DNA from: RU20A sp042610495
GTDB lineage: Bacteria > Pseudomonadota > Alphaproteobacteria > Rhizobiales > Rhizobiaceae
Length of the DNA: 64,000 bases
Direction: 5' to 3'
Assembly: GCF_042610495.1 (NCBI RefSeq)
Contig: NZ_JBHGAP010000001.1
Coordinates: 558,001-622,000 of the forward strand
Positions 54,380 to 63,099 of this stretch are shown piece after piece; positions within the stretch are counted from its first letter, which is position 1, and each line of letters begins with the position of its first letter. The position numbers and the translations under genes were made by a program. The notes under the pieces are model-generated. The model saw only the letters and a program-made list of their open reading frames with translations. It had not been told where the DNA came from and searched no databases.

Positions 54380-55798
54380 TCAGGCGAAGCTGTCGTAGCC
54401 CACCCGTCCGCTGTCCAGCAGTTGCCGAAGGCTCGATATGCCGCGCACGACATCGGCGCGGTTCTCGGCAGAGGAAAAGCCGATTCGGATGCGGTGGAAG
54501 GTCCGCTCTGTCCGCCCCGCCTTGAACTCGTCCTCGTCATCGATGAGAACGCCCGCCTCAAGCGCCGCCTGCTTGAACGTGCCCGACAGCCAGGGATCGG
54601 GGAGTTTCAGCCACAGGAAGGGCAAGCGCGGTGAGGACACGAAGTCCTGGCCCGACAGCAGCGTGCGCGCGAGCGCCTCGCGCTCCATGATTTCGGCGGT
54701 TGCCTTCGCCCTCAGATCGTTGGCCGCGCCGGTGAGCACGAGGCGCGCGCAAAGCTCGGCCAGCAGGAAGGGCAGGCCTCCCGTCACCATCTTGTGGGAG
54801 ACGCGGATGCGGTTGGCGAAGTTGGGTGGGCACGCCACCCAGCCGCCCCGCACGCCCGCCGCCACCGATTTCGAAAGGCCGCTCACCACGAAGGTGCGTT
54901 CCGGCGCGAATTCGGCGATCAGCGGCCGCGTGTCATTGACCATGCTGCCGTAAAGATCGTCCTCAACGATCCAGACGCCATGAATCCGGGCGAGTTCGGC
55001 GAGCGCCCGCCGCCGCTCGACAGACATGACGCCCGCCGTCGGGTTCTGGGCGCTCGGCATGAGGAAGACGAGCTTCGGATGCTGCTGCGCGCAAACCCGG
55101 TCGAAATCATCGGGGATCATGCCTTCGCCATCCATCTCAACCAGAACCGACCGCCGGCCGACAAGACCGGCGGCACGGCTGACCGGCGAATAGGAGAGGG
55201 TTTCGAAGGCAATGCGATCGCCCGGCGAGGTGACCGCGGAAATGATGGAAATGATCGCAGCGTGAGCCCCGAGTGTCGGCACGATATCGCCCGGCGCAGG
55301 GCGAAATCCGTTGCGCGCCATCCAGCGGCTGCCAGCCTCGAACCAGTGGTCGGGGAAATTCCGCGTATAGCTGGCGATCTCGCTGTAATGATCGCGCGTG
55401 ATGCGCGCGACAATCTCTTCCAGCACGGCGCCCTGACCGACATCCGGCGCGGCGGTCGAATCAAAACGCAGTTTGCCGGCCGGTGCATTGATCGGCCGCG
55501 TGCCCGCCAGGGACGTGGTGAGCGGATCGGCCTGCTCCGGGGGCCTGCTCTCCGGCTTGTCGAGCACATAGGTGCCGCGTCCGACTTCGCCGCTGACAAG
55601 GCCGCGCTGGCGCACGATCGTATAGGCACGCCCCACGGTTCCGATTGTCACACCGATGTCGAAGGCCAGATTGCGCTGCGGCGGGAGCTTGTCCCCCACG
55701 GCAAGGGCGCCGGAATGAATTGCAGCCTCGATCTGGTCTGCGAGGCGCTGATAAAGGGGGCCGTGCCCCTCGGAAAGATCGGGAAGCCAATTTGTCAT
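54380..55798 (-). CDS. MocR-family regulator (GntR HTH fused to PLP aminotransferase domain)
   Basis: 472 residues. The N-terminal GntR winged helix covers about 8-80 (GALAVGDKLPPQRNLAFDIGV, GTVGRAYTIVRQRGL). A class I aminotransferase domain follows, with PLP-binding Lys in SGLSKSVAAGVRGGW and the SAQNPTAGVMS loop. MocR proteins sense amino acid or vitamin B6 ligands; PdxR, GabR and TauR are known types, but no pdx, gab or tau gene is nearby. Divergent from a DUF1127 gene with repeats between them. Confidence 0.92.
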   Translation of the reverse strand: MTNWLPDLSEGHGPLYQRLADQIEAAIHSGALAVGDKLPPQRNLAFDIGVTIGTVGRAYTIVRQRGLVSGEVGRGTYVLDKPESRPPEQADPLTTSLAGTRPINAPAGKLRFDSTAAPDVGQGAVLEEIVARITRDHYSEIASYTRNFPDHWFEAGSRWMARNGFRPAPGDIVPTLGAHAAIISIISAVTSPGDRIAFETLSYSPVSRAAGLVGRRSVLVEMDGEGMIPDDFDRVCAQQHPKLVFLMPSAQNPTAGVMSVERRRALAELARIHGVWIVEDDLYGSMVNDTRPLIAEFAPERTFVVSGLSKSVAAGVRGGWVACPPNFANRIRVSHKMVTGGLPFLLAELCARLVLTGAANDLRAKATAEIMEREALARTLLSGQDFVSSPRLPFLWLKLPDPWLSGTFKQAALEAGVLIDDEDEFKAGRTERTFHRIRIGFSSAENRADVVRGISSLRQLLDSGRVGYDSFA

Positions 55799-55835
55799 GG
55801 CGACAATCTATGCATTGTTTTGAGTGTCTCGTCAA

Positions 55836-55922
55836 TTGTATCGATTGTCCGACAATGCTAGATCGAGACAATGAGGTGCAATGATGCAACGGCAGGATTA
55901 TATCGATACAATAGATACAATA
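55836..55922. promoter_or_regulatory. Repeat-rich putative operator region of the MocR/DUF1127 divergon
   Basis: TTGTATC at 55836-55842; a perfect palindrome ATTGTC-C-GACAAT at 55844-55856; and two head-to-tail GATACAATA copies at 55905-55922, whose core is the inverse of TTGTATC. The last lie inside the start of the DUF1127 gene. MocR operators are often sets of short direct and inverted repeats, so this is a candidate; not proven. Confidence 0.5.
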
Positions 55923-56216
55923 TTCCCCGACGGCCATGCGCGCGAAAGCCTGTTTCGCTCGAGCGGCGACATGCTGTCGCCGGCCGCGGTCGAAACACGG
56001 TGGTGGAGGCGGATTTGGGATGGATTGCGCTACTGGCATATCCGGCGCTCGGGCCGGCTGTCGCTGCGCGACCTGACGCCCGACCAGCTGAAGGATATCG
56101 GCGTCAGCCATGAAGCCGCTCAGGCGGAAGCGATGCGCGCAACGTCGATCATTGAGGCGATGCGGGACGGAAGCCGCTGGTTCAGCAGCCCGCGCCGCCG
56201 GCGGCCCAGCGCCTGA
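55881..56216 (+). CDS. DUF1127 domain-containing protein
   Basis: 111 residues. The DUF1127 core is at about 40-75 (RRIWDGLRYWHIRRSGRLSLRDLT.., ending DQLKDIGVS), preceded by 35 unrelated residues and followed by a basic tail. Small Arg-rich DUF1127 proteins modulate RNA turnover and phosphate or carbon metabolism in Agrobacterium and Rhodobacter. Start 55881 or 55884 with GAGG upstream. Divergent from the MocR gene; its 3' end overlaps the convergent lipoprotein gene by 35 bases. Confidence 0.85.
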   Translation: MMQRQDYIDTIDTIFPDGHARESLFRSSGDMLSPAAVETRWWRRIWDGLRYWHIRRSGRLSLRDLTPDQLKDIGVSHEAAQAEAMRATSIIEAMRDGSRWFSSPRRRRPSA

Positions 56217-56607
56217 TATCGGTCGAGATACGTGCCGACGTGGGGCCGGACATGAGTGGTCCGAAGGCCTGCAACTGGGCGGGCTGCCCTTCGGCCTGAA
56301 CGACAAGCAGCGGCCGCGATTCCGGCGAGTGGCGGGGCACGATGAGGATGCGCGGGCGGCCCGAGAAGGAGTTGAGTTCCGGCGCCAGGCGATAGTCCGC
56401 AAAGGCGGGATCCTTCGCCTTGAACCAGCAGCCATTCGCCCCGAGCGCGACGCGCTCCATGGTCGCCAGCGCCGTTGAACTCGGCTTCGGCGCAGCCGGC
56501 GGCTTCGACTGGCATGCTGTCAGCACCAGGGCTGCGGCGGCCAAGGCCACAATGCCTGCCGATGACGACACGCGGACGGAACGGGAGCGGAGCGTCTGGA
56601 CGGGCAT
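56182..56607 (-). CDS. Hypothetical lipoprotein
   Basis: 141 residues; N-terminal basic region, hydrophobic helix and lipobox LTAC at about 29-32, so the mature protein is lipidated at Cys32. A Pro/Ala-rich linker leads to a small domain (NGCWFKAKDPAFADYRLAPEL) with a second Cys pair at the end. Family not recognised. It follows purQ with a 148-base gap, so it may be a separate unit. Confidence 0.75.
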   Translation of the reverse strand: MPVQTLRSRSVRVSSSAGIVALAAAALVLTACQSKPPAAPKPSSTALATMERVALGANGCWFKAKDPAFADYRLAPELNSFSGRPRILIVPRHSPESRPLLVVQAEGQPAQLQAFGPLMSGPTSARISTDIRRWAAGGAGC

Positions 56608-56755
56608 CGGGCAGCTTTCTTCACATCAGGGGAAATTGAGGGGTCGCTGTGCGCGAGCCCCATGGCGCTGCTTTTGCGCAGCGCCGGATATGGGCGAGGT
56701 TGGAACGGAGCTACAGTTCCTTGCACGAGGATCGCCCGGTCGTGCGCCACCAGCC

Positions 56756-57427
56756 TCAGGCTGCGATGACACCGAGCGCCGATGCGAACAGGCCGCGACC
56801 ATCGTCACCGCCATGGGCCGCCTCGATCAGGTTTTCCGGATGCGGCATCATGCCAAGCACATTGCCCTTGGTATTCACGACGCCGGCGATGTCGTTGATC
56901 GAGCCGTTCGGATTGGTGCCATCCGCATAGCGGAAGACGACCTGCCCATTGCCCTCGACCGCCTTGATCGTCTCGGCATCGGCGAAATAATTGCCGTCGT
57001 GATGGGCGACGGGGCAGCGGATGATCTGGCCCTTTGCATAGGCTTCCGTGAACGTCGTCTCGGCATTGACGACTTCGAGCTTGATCTCGCGGCAGACGAA
57101 TTTCAGGGAGGCATTGCGCATCAGCGCACCCGGCAGCAGGCCGGCCTCCAGCAGGATCTGGAACCCGTTGCAAACGCCGATCACCTTCACGCCCTTTTCG
57201 GCCTTCTCGCGGATCGCCTGCATCACCGGCATGCGGGCAGCGATCGCGCCGCAGCGCAGGTAATCGCCATAGGAGAAGCCACCGGGAATGACGATCAGAT
57301 CGACATCGGGAATCTCGGTCTCCGTCTGCCAGATGGTGACGGGCGCCTTGCCGGAGATCTTGGTCAGTGCCGCGATCATGTCACGGTCACGATTGAGGCC
57401 GGGGAGCTGGACGACGGCGGACTTCAT
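56756..57427 (-). CDS. purQ: Phosphoribosylformylglycinamidine synthase subunit PurQ
   Basis: Glutamine amidotransferase subunit that supplies ammonia to PurL. 223 residues; class I triad: nucleophile Cys in GVCNGFQ, His and Glu in MMPHPEN. Its start overlaps the coiled-coil gene stop (ATGA). Ends the purC-purS-orf-purQ run. Confidence 0.97.
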   Translation of the reverse strand: MKSAVVQLPGLNRDRDMIAALTKISGKAPVTIWQTETEIPDVDLIVIPGGFSYGDYLRCGAIAARMPVMQAIREKAEKGVKVIGVCNGFQILLEAGLLPGALMRNASLKFVCREIKLEVVNAETTFTEAYAKGQIIRCPVAHHDGNYFADAETIKAVEGNGQVVFRYADGTNPNGSINDIAGVVNTKGNVLGMMPHPENLIEAAHGGDDGRGLFASALGVIAA

Positions 57428-57681
57428 GGCTGATGTTCAAACCTTGCCTGGGCCTCGGCAAGCTCGCGCAATTCGAGGCGGTTTTCGATACGGTCTAGAC
57501 GCTGCTCAATGTGGGCAAGCGAGCCGCGCAGGTTGTTCAGGTCGCCTTGCAGATTGTGAAGCTGTCCGCGAAGCACCAGATTGTCGCCTCGCAGCTCTCC
57601 GTTTGCCTGATCCAGCTTGTCAAACCGGGCATGCATGCGTCGGAGAAGTTCGTGCATCCACTCCTGCGTGACATCGCTCAT
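57424..57681 (-). CDS. Small coiled-coil protein between purS and purQ
   Basis: 85 residues. After MSDVTQEWMHELLRRMHARFD the sequence is a heptad-rich helix (LRGDNLVLRGQLHNLQGDL, HIEQRLDRIENRLEL) consistent with a dimeric or trimeric coiled coil. Start 57681 has GGAGG 5 bases upstream, preferred over 57723. Overlaps purQ by 4 bases. Function unknown; position suggests a role near the FGAM synthase complex but there is no direct evidence. Confidence 0.7.
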   Translation of the reverse strand: MSDVTQEWMHELLRRMHARFDKLDQANGELRGDNLVLRGQLHNLQGDLNNLRGSLAHIEQRLDRIENRLELRELAEAQARFEHQP

Positions 57682-57751
57682 CCCATCCTCCATCACAACC
57701 GTGGCCTTTTCGACCGACGGCATTGATGGGGGGAAGGGTCTCCCTCAACCG

Positions 57752-57994
57752 TCAGGCGAGGGAGATAGAATAATTCTCGATCACCGTGTTGGCCAGAAGC
57801 TTTTCGCACATGGCCTTGAGATCCGCTTCGGCGGCTGCCCTGTCTGCGGTTGCCAGTTCGAGGTCGAAGACCTTGCCCTGACGCACCTGGCCGACGCCAT
57901 CGAAACCGAGGGCGCCGAGCGCGCCCTCGATTGCCTTGCCCTGCGGGTCCAGAACGCCGTTCTTCAGCGTCACCGTTACGCGTGCCTTGATCAC
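57752..57994 (-). CDS. purS: Phosphoribosylformylglycinamidine synthase subunit PurS
   Basis: 80-residue dimeric subunit that bridges PurL and PurQ. Start IKARVTVTLKNGVLDPQGKA and RQGKVFDLEL are family signatures. 17 bases downstream of purC on the same strand. Confidence 0.97.
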   Translation of the reverse strand: MIKARVTVTLKNGVLDPQGKAIEGALGALGFDGVGQVRQGKVFDLELATADRAAAEADLKAMCEKLLANTVIENYSISLA

Positions 57995-58011
57995 TTGACG
58001 TTCATTCCTGC

Positions 58012-58776
58012 TTACTTGACCAGAACGGGGCCGGAGCCGCGCGGCGGTTCATTTTCGTTCATGATGCCGAGGCGGCGTGCCACTTCCTGATAGGCCTCGA
58101 CGAGGCCGCCCATGTCGCGACGGAACCGGTCCTTGTCCATCTTTTCCTTGGTCTCGACGTCCCAGAGCCGGCAGCTGTCGGGCGAGATCTCGTCGGCGAG
58201 CACAATGCGCATCATCTCGCCTTCGAAGAGGCGGCCGCATTCGATCTTGAAATCGACCAGCTGGATGCCGACGCCGAGGAAGAGGCCAGAGAGGAAGTCG
58301 TTGATTCGGATGGCGAGCGCCATGATGTCATCGAGTTCCTGCGGGCTTGCCCAGCCGAAGGCCGTGATGTGTTCTTCGGAGACCATCGGGTCGTCCAGCG
58401 CATCGGCCTTGTAGTAGAATTCGATGATGGAGCGCGGCAGAACCATGCCTTCTTCGATGCCGAGGCGCTTGGCGAGCGAGCCGGCGGCAACGTTGCGCAC
58501 GACGATCTCAAGCGGAATGATCTCCACTTCCTTGATCAGCTGTTCGCGCATGTTCAGCCGGCGGATGAAATGCGTCGGAATGCCGATCTTGTTCAGATGC
58601 GTGAAGATATATTCCGAAATACGGTTGTTCAGCACGCCCTTGCCGTCGATGACATCGTGCTTCTTCTTGTTGAAGGCCGTTGCATCATCCTTGAAGAACT
58701 GGATCAGCGTGCCAGGCTCGGGACCCTCATACAGGATCTTTGCCTTGCCTTCGTAAATACGGCGGCGACGATTCAT
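58012..58776 (-). CDS. purC: SAICAR synthetase
   Basis: Phosphoribosylaminoimidazole-succinocarboxamide synthase, 254 residues. Motifs: YEGKAKILYEG, FKDDATAFN, VVRNVAAGSLAKR, ECGRLFEG, LADEISPDSCRLWD. Start 58776 (MNRRRRIYEG) is the family start; the longer open frame to 59106 is noise. First gene of purC-purS-orf-purQ. Divergent from the DUF1476 gene over a 270-base region. Confidence 0.97.
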   Translation of the reverse strand: MNRRRRIYEGKAKILYEGPEPGTLIQFFKDDATAFNKKKHDVIDGKGVLNNRISEYIFTHLNKIGIPTHFIRRLNMREQLIKEVEIIPLEIVVRNVAAGSLAKRLGIEEGMVLPRSIIEFYYKADALDDPMVSEEHITAFGWASPQELDDIMALAIRINDFLSGLFLGVGIQLVDFKIECGRLFEGEMMRIVLADEISPDSCRLWDVETKEKMDKDRFRRDMGGLVEAYQEVARRLGIMNENEPPRGSGPVLVK

Positions 58777-59046
58777 GGAGTTTTCTCTGTAGTTGCCCGT
58801 GCTCTTGGGAAGCACGGCTTGAAGTCTCAATTCGGGTCCATATCGGAAATGAACGGATTTAACAATCTCTGGGGCTTGACCGTCCACCATTTGCGCGTCT
58901 TGGCGACAGTTGCGGCCGGCTTCGGCACACGCCGACTGTCGCGATAACATTCTATCACAAAAGCGCGGGCTACCGAAGCAGGCGCTTGAAGAGTGGCCGA
59001 AGCTCGCCCCATATGCGTGTAACCACTTGAAAAAAGGGAGACATCC

Positions 59047-59361
59047 ATGTCGACGCTCACTGAACGCCAGGCCGCCTTCGAATCGAAATTCGCCCATGAC
59101 GAACAACTGAAGTTCCGCGTCGAAATGCGCCGCAACAGGCTGGTCGGCCTCTGGGCAGCAGCACTTCTGGGCAAGGACGACGCCGAAGCCTATGCAAAGG
59201 AGGTCGTGGCCGCCGATTTCGAAGAAGCCGGCAACGAGGACGTCGTCCGTAAGATCGCTGCCGATTTCCAGGCCGCCGGCCTTACCCAGTCGGCCGATGA
59301 TGTCAGAGAAAAGATGGCGGAAATCTTGGGCGAGGCCGTGCGCCAGGTGGAGGCCGGTTGA
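59047..59361 (+). CDS. DUF1476 protein (F1-ATPase zeta-type inhibitor family)
   Basis: 104 residues, alphaproteobacterial DUF1476. In Paracoccus denitrificans this family is the zeta subunit that inhibits F1FO-ATPase hydrolysis through its N-terminal helix. Signs: FESKFAHDEQLKFRVEMRRN, LGLWAAALLG-like segment, and a four-helix C-terminal part. In Rhizobiaceae inhibition may be weak; functional transfer is uncertain. AAGGGAG before the start. Pairs conceptually with the ATP12 gene in this window. Confidence 0.9.
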   Translation: MSTLTERQAAFESKFAHDEQLKFRVEMRRNRLVGLWAAALLGKDDAEAYAKEVVAADFEEAGNEDVVRKIAADFQAAGLTQSADDVREKMAEILGEAVRQVEAG

Positions 59362-59376
59362 GAACCCGAACCTTCT

Positions 59377-59931
59377 TCAGCCTTTCAGGCGGCTGAGGAA
59401 CTGCGCAAAGACCATCGTGCCTTCCGGCCATGGCCCATGGCCGGATTCCGCGTTGATGTGGCCCGACTCACCGGCATCCACCAGGAAAGACCCCCAGGCA
59501 TTGGCCATGTCCTCGGCATGTTCGTAGGCGCCGAAGGGATCATTGCGGCTGGCGACCGTGATCGATGGGAAGGGCAGGGGATCGCGTGGATAGGGGCCGA
59601 AGGTCATCAGATGCCGCGGCCGGATCTCCGGATTGGCGACATCCGGCGGCGCCACGAAAAAAGCGCCGGCGATCGGTCTGGTGAACTGCGGGACCGCCTG
59701 GATGGCGGTGGCGACACCCAGCGAGTGGGCGACGATAACCACCGGGCGCTCGGCTTCGTTGACGGCCTCGACCATGCGGGCGACCCAGTCCTCGCGCACC
59801 GGCTTTGCCCAGGCCTCCTGCTCCACGCGCCGCGCGGTGGACAGTTTCTGCTGCCAGCGTGTCTGCCAGTGGTCCGGCCCGGAATTGGTGTAGCCGGGTA
59901 CGATCAGAATATCAGCTTCAGAGACTTTCAT
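59377..59931 (-). CDS. Alpha/beta hydrolase (RBBP9/YdeN family)
   Basis: 184 residues. VPGYTNSGPDHWQTRW near the start, nucleophile Ser in VAHSLGV, Asp in SRNDPFGAY and His in ESGHINAES give a full serine hydrolase triad. Members hydrolyse esters, and the human homologue binds Rb; bacterial substrates are unknown. Convergent with the DUF1476 gene. Confidence 0.92.
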   Translation of the reverse strand: MKVSEADILIVPGYTNSGPDHWQTRWQQKLSTARRVEQEAWAKPVREDWVARMVEAVNEAERPVVIVAHSLGVATAIQAVPQFTRPIAGAFFVAPPDVANPEIRPRHLMTFGPYPRDPLPFPSITVASRNDPFGAYEHAEDMANAWGSFLVDAGESGHINAESGHGPWPEGTMVFAQFLSRLKG

Positions 59932-59993
59932 GATGCCGCCATGTGGCGGCAGGCTGTCCGATTGTCAAGGATGGCCAAGTGCCGCAGTCGCGC

Positions 59994-60299
59994 TCAGCAA
60001 TAGGCGCGGCAGTGGGATTCGATCTTGGCGGCCGTGTTGGTCGAGCGATCGAGCCGCACGCCGACGGTATCGCCGCGACGCCAGTAGACCGTGCCGGAAA
60101 GCCGCCCGACGCGCTCCGACGCGACTTCGATCCGGTCCCCGACCCGGGCGAGCGCCGCGCCATCATTCCGAAGGCAAAGTCCCTCGGTGGAGAGGTTCAT
60201 GACGGTCGCAGGAGCGGCGCCGGCGCTCGAACGGGCTACGCAGGCAAACATCGTCAGAACACGTTTCCGGCTGCGGGGATCGAAGGGCTTCGGCTGCAT
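59994..60299 (-). CDS. PilZ domain protein
   Basis: 101 residues, single PilZ domain. c-di-GMP motif RxxxR (R9, R13) and N-x-S-x-x-G at 35-40 (NLSTEG) are intact, so binding is plausible. Two C-terminal Cys residues are unusual. No partner genes adjacent. Confidence 0.88.
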   Translation of the reverse strand: MQPKPFDPRSRKRVLTMFACVARSSAGAAPATVMNLSTEGLCLRNDGAALARVGDRIEVASERVGRLSGTVYWRRGDTVGVRLDRSTNTAAKIESHCRAYC

Positions 60300-60364
60300 G
60301 GTCTGGGCTCCTTGCTCAAATCATGAAGAAAGTCTTAACACCCATTCTCTAAGGACTTGTTAAG

Positions 60365-60398
60365 CAAAAACCCGGCATTTTATCGATGCCGGGCTTTT
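60365..60398. terminator. Terminator of purB, possibly bidirectional
   Basis: Stem CCCGGCAT with ATGCCGGG, 7-base loop, A run on the left and T run on the right of the plus strand, 32 bases after the purB stop. Confidence 0.85.
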
Positions 60399-60429
60399 CC
60401 ATGCGCTGGAGACAGAAACTGTCCGAAAA

Positions 60430-61731
60430 TCAGCCGAAAACGCGGCGGAAGATCGTGTCCACATGCTTGGTGTGGTAGCCGAGGTCGAATTTCTCGCGCA
60501 GTTGCTCTTCGCTGAGCAGGGCGCGCACTTCGGCATCGCCGAGCAGTTCTTCGAGAAAATCCTTGCCCTGTTCCCAGACCTTCATGGCGTTGCGCTGCAC
60601 CAGACGGTAGCTGTCCTCGCGGCTTGCTCCGGCCTGCGTGAGGGCCAGCAGCACGCGCTGCGAATGAACGAGACCGCGGAACTTGTTGAGGTTCGCCATC
60701 ATGTTGTCGGGGTATATGACGAGCTTTTCGACGACGCCGGCAAGGCGATGCAGGGCGAAATCCAGCGTCACCGTCGCATCGGGGCCGATGGCGCGCTCGA
60801 CGCTCGAATGGCTGATGTCGCGCTCGTGCCACAGCGCCACGTTTTCCATGGCCGGAACCACCGCCATGCGCACGAGCCGCGACAGACCCGTCAGGTTTTC
60901 CGTGAGCACCGGATTGCGCTTGTGCGGCATGGCCGAGGAGCCCTTCTGGCCCGGCGAGAAGAACTCTTCCGCTTCCAGAACTTCCGTGCGCTGCATGTGG
61001 CGGATCTCGATCGCGACATTCTCGATCGAGGAGGCGATCACGCCGAGGGTGGCGAAGAACATGGCGTGCCGGTCGCGCGGGATGACCTGGGTCGAGATCG
61101 GCTCGGGCTGAAGGCCGAGCTTTGCGCAGACATGCTCTTCGATCCGCGGATCGATATTGGCGAAGGTGCCGACGGCACCCGAGATCGCCCCGGTGGCGAC
61201 TTCGGCGCGCGCCGCTTCGAGGCGGGCGCGGTTGCGGGCCATCTCGGCGTAGAAGCGCGCGAAGGTGAGACCCATCGTGGTCGGCTCGGCATGGATGCCG
61301 TGGCTGCGGCCGATCCGAACCGTGTCCTTGTGCTCGAGCGCCCGCGCCTTCAGCGCCGCAAGCACGCGGTCCATGCCGGCAAGCAGCAGGTCGGCAGCGC
61401 GCACCAGCTGGATGTTGAAGGTCGTGTCCAGCACGTCCGATGACGTCATGCCCTGGTGCACGAAGCGCGCGTCGGGACCCACGATTTCGGCGAGGTGCGT
61501 GAGGAAGGCGATGACGTCATGCTTGGTGACGGCCTCAATCTCGTCGATGCGCGCAACGTCAAAGGTGGCGGCGCCACCCTTTTCCCAGATGACGCGTGCG
61601 GCATCGGCGGGGATCACGCCGAGCTCGGCCAGCGCGTCGCAGGCATGCGCCTCGATCTCGAACCAGATGCGGAACTTGGTTTCGGGCGACCAGATGGCCA
61701 CCATCTCCGGTCGGGAATAGCGCGGGATCAT
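60430..61731 (-). CDS. purB: Adenylosuccinate lyase
   Basis: Acts twice in purine synthesis, on SAICAR and on adenylosuccinate. 433 residues. HxH-type site in GRSHGIHAEPTT, catalytic Ser loop and signature GSSAMPHKRNP at 264-274, VHQGMTSSDVLDT near 91. The start at 61731 matches MIPRYSRPEM; the longer frame to 61788 is unlikely. Same strand as rpe and the two genes before it. Confidence 0.97.
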   Translation of the reverse strand: MIPRYSRPEMVAIWSPETKFRIWFEIEAHACDALAELGVIPADAARVIWEKGGAATFDVARIDEIEAVTKHDVIAFLTHLAEIVGPDARFVHQGMTSSDVLDTTFNIQLVRAADLLLAGMDRVLAALKARALEHKDTVRIGRSHGIHAEPTTMGLTFARFYAEMARNRARLEAARAEVATGAISGAVGTFANIDPRIEEHVCAKLGLQPEPISTQVIPRDRHAMFFATLGVIASSIENVAIEIRHMQRTEVLEAEEFFSPGQKGSSAMPHKRNPVLTENLTGLSRLVRMAVVPAMENVALWHERDISHSSVERAIGPDATVTLDFALHRLAGVVEKLVIYPDNMMANLNKFRGLVHSQRVLLALTQAGASREDSYRLVQRNAMKVWEQGKDFLEELLGDAEVRALLSEEQLREKFDLGYHTKHVDTIFRRVFG

Positions 61732-61822
61732 GGGCTCTTCAGCTTTCTTCGATGTGGGAGGAACGGGTTTTGCCGCAGCCTCTAGCAAAGATGACCACGC
61801 TTCACAACGCCGCTACGGCTTC

Positions 61823-62359
61823 TCAGCGCCCGGACCATGCAAGCAGCAGACTCGTTGCAAGAAGCAGCGGAAGACCGAGCGGAAGGAAAAGCGGCACCCC
61901 GATCACCAGGAACTGGTAGGAGGCGCCAGCCATGGTGAAGATCTGCTGCAGGCACCAGATGTAGGTGAAGACGGGCGCATGCCACTGCGCATAGAATGTC
62001 CGGTAGTCGAGCGCGAAGACAAAAGCGGTCACGGCGACCGTGAAGACCGTCAGGCACAGGAAATGGGCGGCAAAGCGCGTTTCGCGCCGTGCGCGTCGGG
62101 TCGCGACATGCGCAAGAAGGCCTGCCGGCATCCATGCCAGCGCCCCACCGGCAAAATAGACGAGAAGGATGGGGACGAGACGCCCTGTTTCCAGCCGGTT
62201 GCGCAGGTAGAGCGCGGCCAGCACTGCGGCTGCCATCGCAAGGCCCCACAGGATGGCACCGCCAAGCCAGTATCTCCGTGACGGGAAGCGACGCGCAGGC
62301 AGGCGGAGGCGGGCAGCATTGTCCTTTCGCACCCCGTGCCCTTCCGCGCTGCCGCTCAT
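61823..62359 (-). CDS. Hypothetical membrane protein
   Basis: 178 residues, four or five hydrophobic helices after a basic N-terminus, e.g. ILWGLAMAAAVLAALYL, VYFAGGALAWMPAGLLA and GVPLFLPLGLPLLLATSLLLAW (landmarks). Not recognised. Its ATG overlaps the stop of the DUF2259 gene, so both are translated from the same transcript. Confidence 0.75.
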   Translation of the reverse strand: MSGSAEGHGVRKDNAARLRLPARRFPSRRYWLGGAILWGLAMAAAVLAALYLRNRLETGRLVPILLVYFAGGALAWMPAGLLAHVATRRARRETRFAAHFLCLTVFTVAVTAFVFALDYRTFYAQWHAPVFTYIWCLQQIFTMAGASYQFLVIGVPLFLPLGLPLLLATSLLLAWSGR

Positions 62360-63099
62360 TTCGTCGGGCCGACGGGCAGGGGTACCGCGATCCAGCGTCC
62401 GTCTGTCGAGCCTTCGAAACCGCGGGAAAGAACCTGGACCATCACGACATGCATCTCGTTCATGTCGAGGGGCATATAGGTCACGACACCGCCGATCCGG
62501 TAACCGGTGACGCAGCGGCGGCTCGTCGGCACCTTGCCGGCGTCGTCATGCAGGACGCGGCTGACCGCCGTGCCGGCCGCCTCCGTCAGCGTCAGACGAA
62601 AGCTCTTCAGCACGGGCACGAAATCCTTGCAGATCCCCTCGGCCGGCACATCCACCGTCTCGAGCTTCAGGCGGTAAGGCTTGACGAAGTCGGGCGCACC
62701 CGGCAGGGCGCGATAGGCCAGCGTGTCTGCGGGCGAATCCACTTCGGTCTCCGGATTGAACGCGACCAGATAGCCCGGACGGTCCGGCAGACGGTACGCA
62801 TCGATCAACGGCGCGGCCAGGCGGCGCGCATCGCGGCGCGCGCGTGCCAGCGGCGTCTGCTCGTCATCGCCAACAGACCGCACCGGGCTGCCATCAACGA
62901 AGGCATCGCGGACAAGATCGATCGCGAAGATCGAGGAATAGGGGAAGCCGGAGCCATCCTGGACGCCGAATTCCTCGAAGGCGAAGATTTTCCCGTCCTC
63001 GGAAAAGCCGATGGGCGCAAACTGTGAGACGTCCGACGCCCCGGCGGCGACCGGAAGCAGCATCGCGACTGCGGCGAGGAGCGCGTGCGCGAGCCTCAT
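62356..63099 (-). CDS. DUF2259 predicted secreted protein
   Basis: 247 residues; signal peptide (ALLAAVAMLLPVAAGA-S). The mature part starts FAPIGFSEDGKIFAFEEFGVQDG, characteristic of DUF2259. Four Cys residues suggest disulfides. Overlaps rpe by 4 bases upstream and the membrane protein by 4 downstream. Function unknown. Confidence 0.88.
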   Translation of the reverse strand: MRLAHALLAAVAMLLPVAAGASDVSQFAPIGFSEDGKIFAFEEFGVQDGSGFPYSSIFAIDLVRDAFVDGSPVRSVGDDEQTPLARARRDARRLAAPLIDAYRLPDRPGYLVAFNPETEVDSPADTLAYRALPGAPDFVKPYRLKLETVDVPAEGICKDFVPVLKSFRLTLTEAAGTAVSRVLHDDAGKVPTSRRCVTGYRIGGVVTYMPLDMNEMHVVMVQVLSRGFEGSTDGRWIAVPLPVGPTK

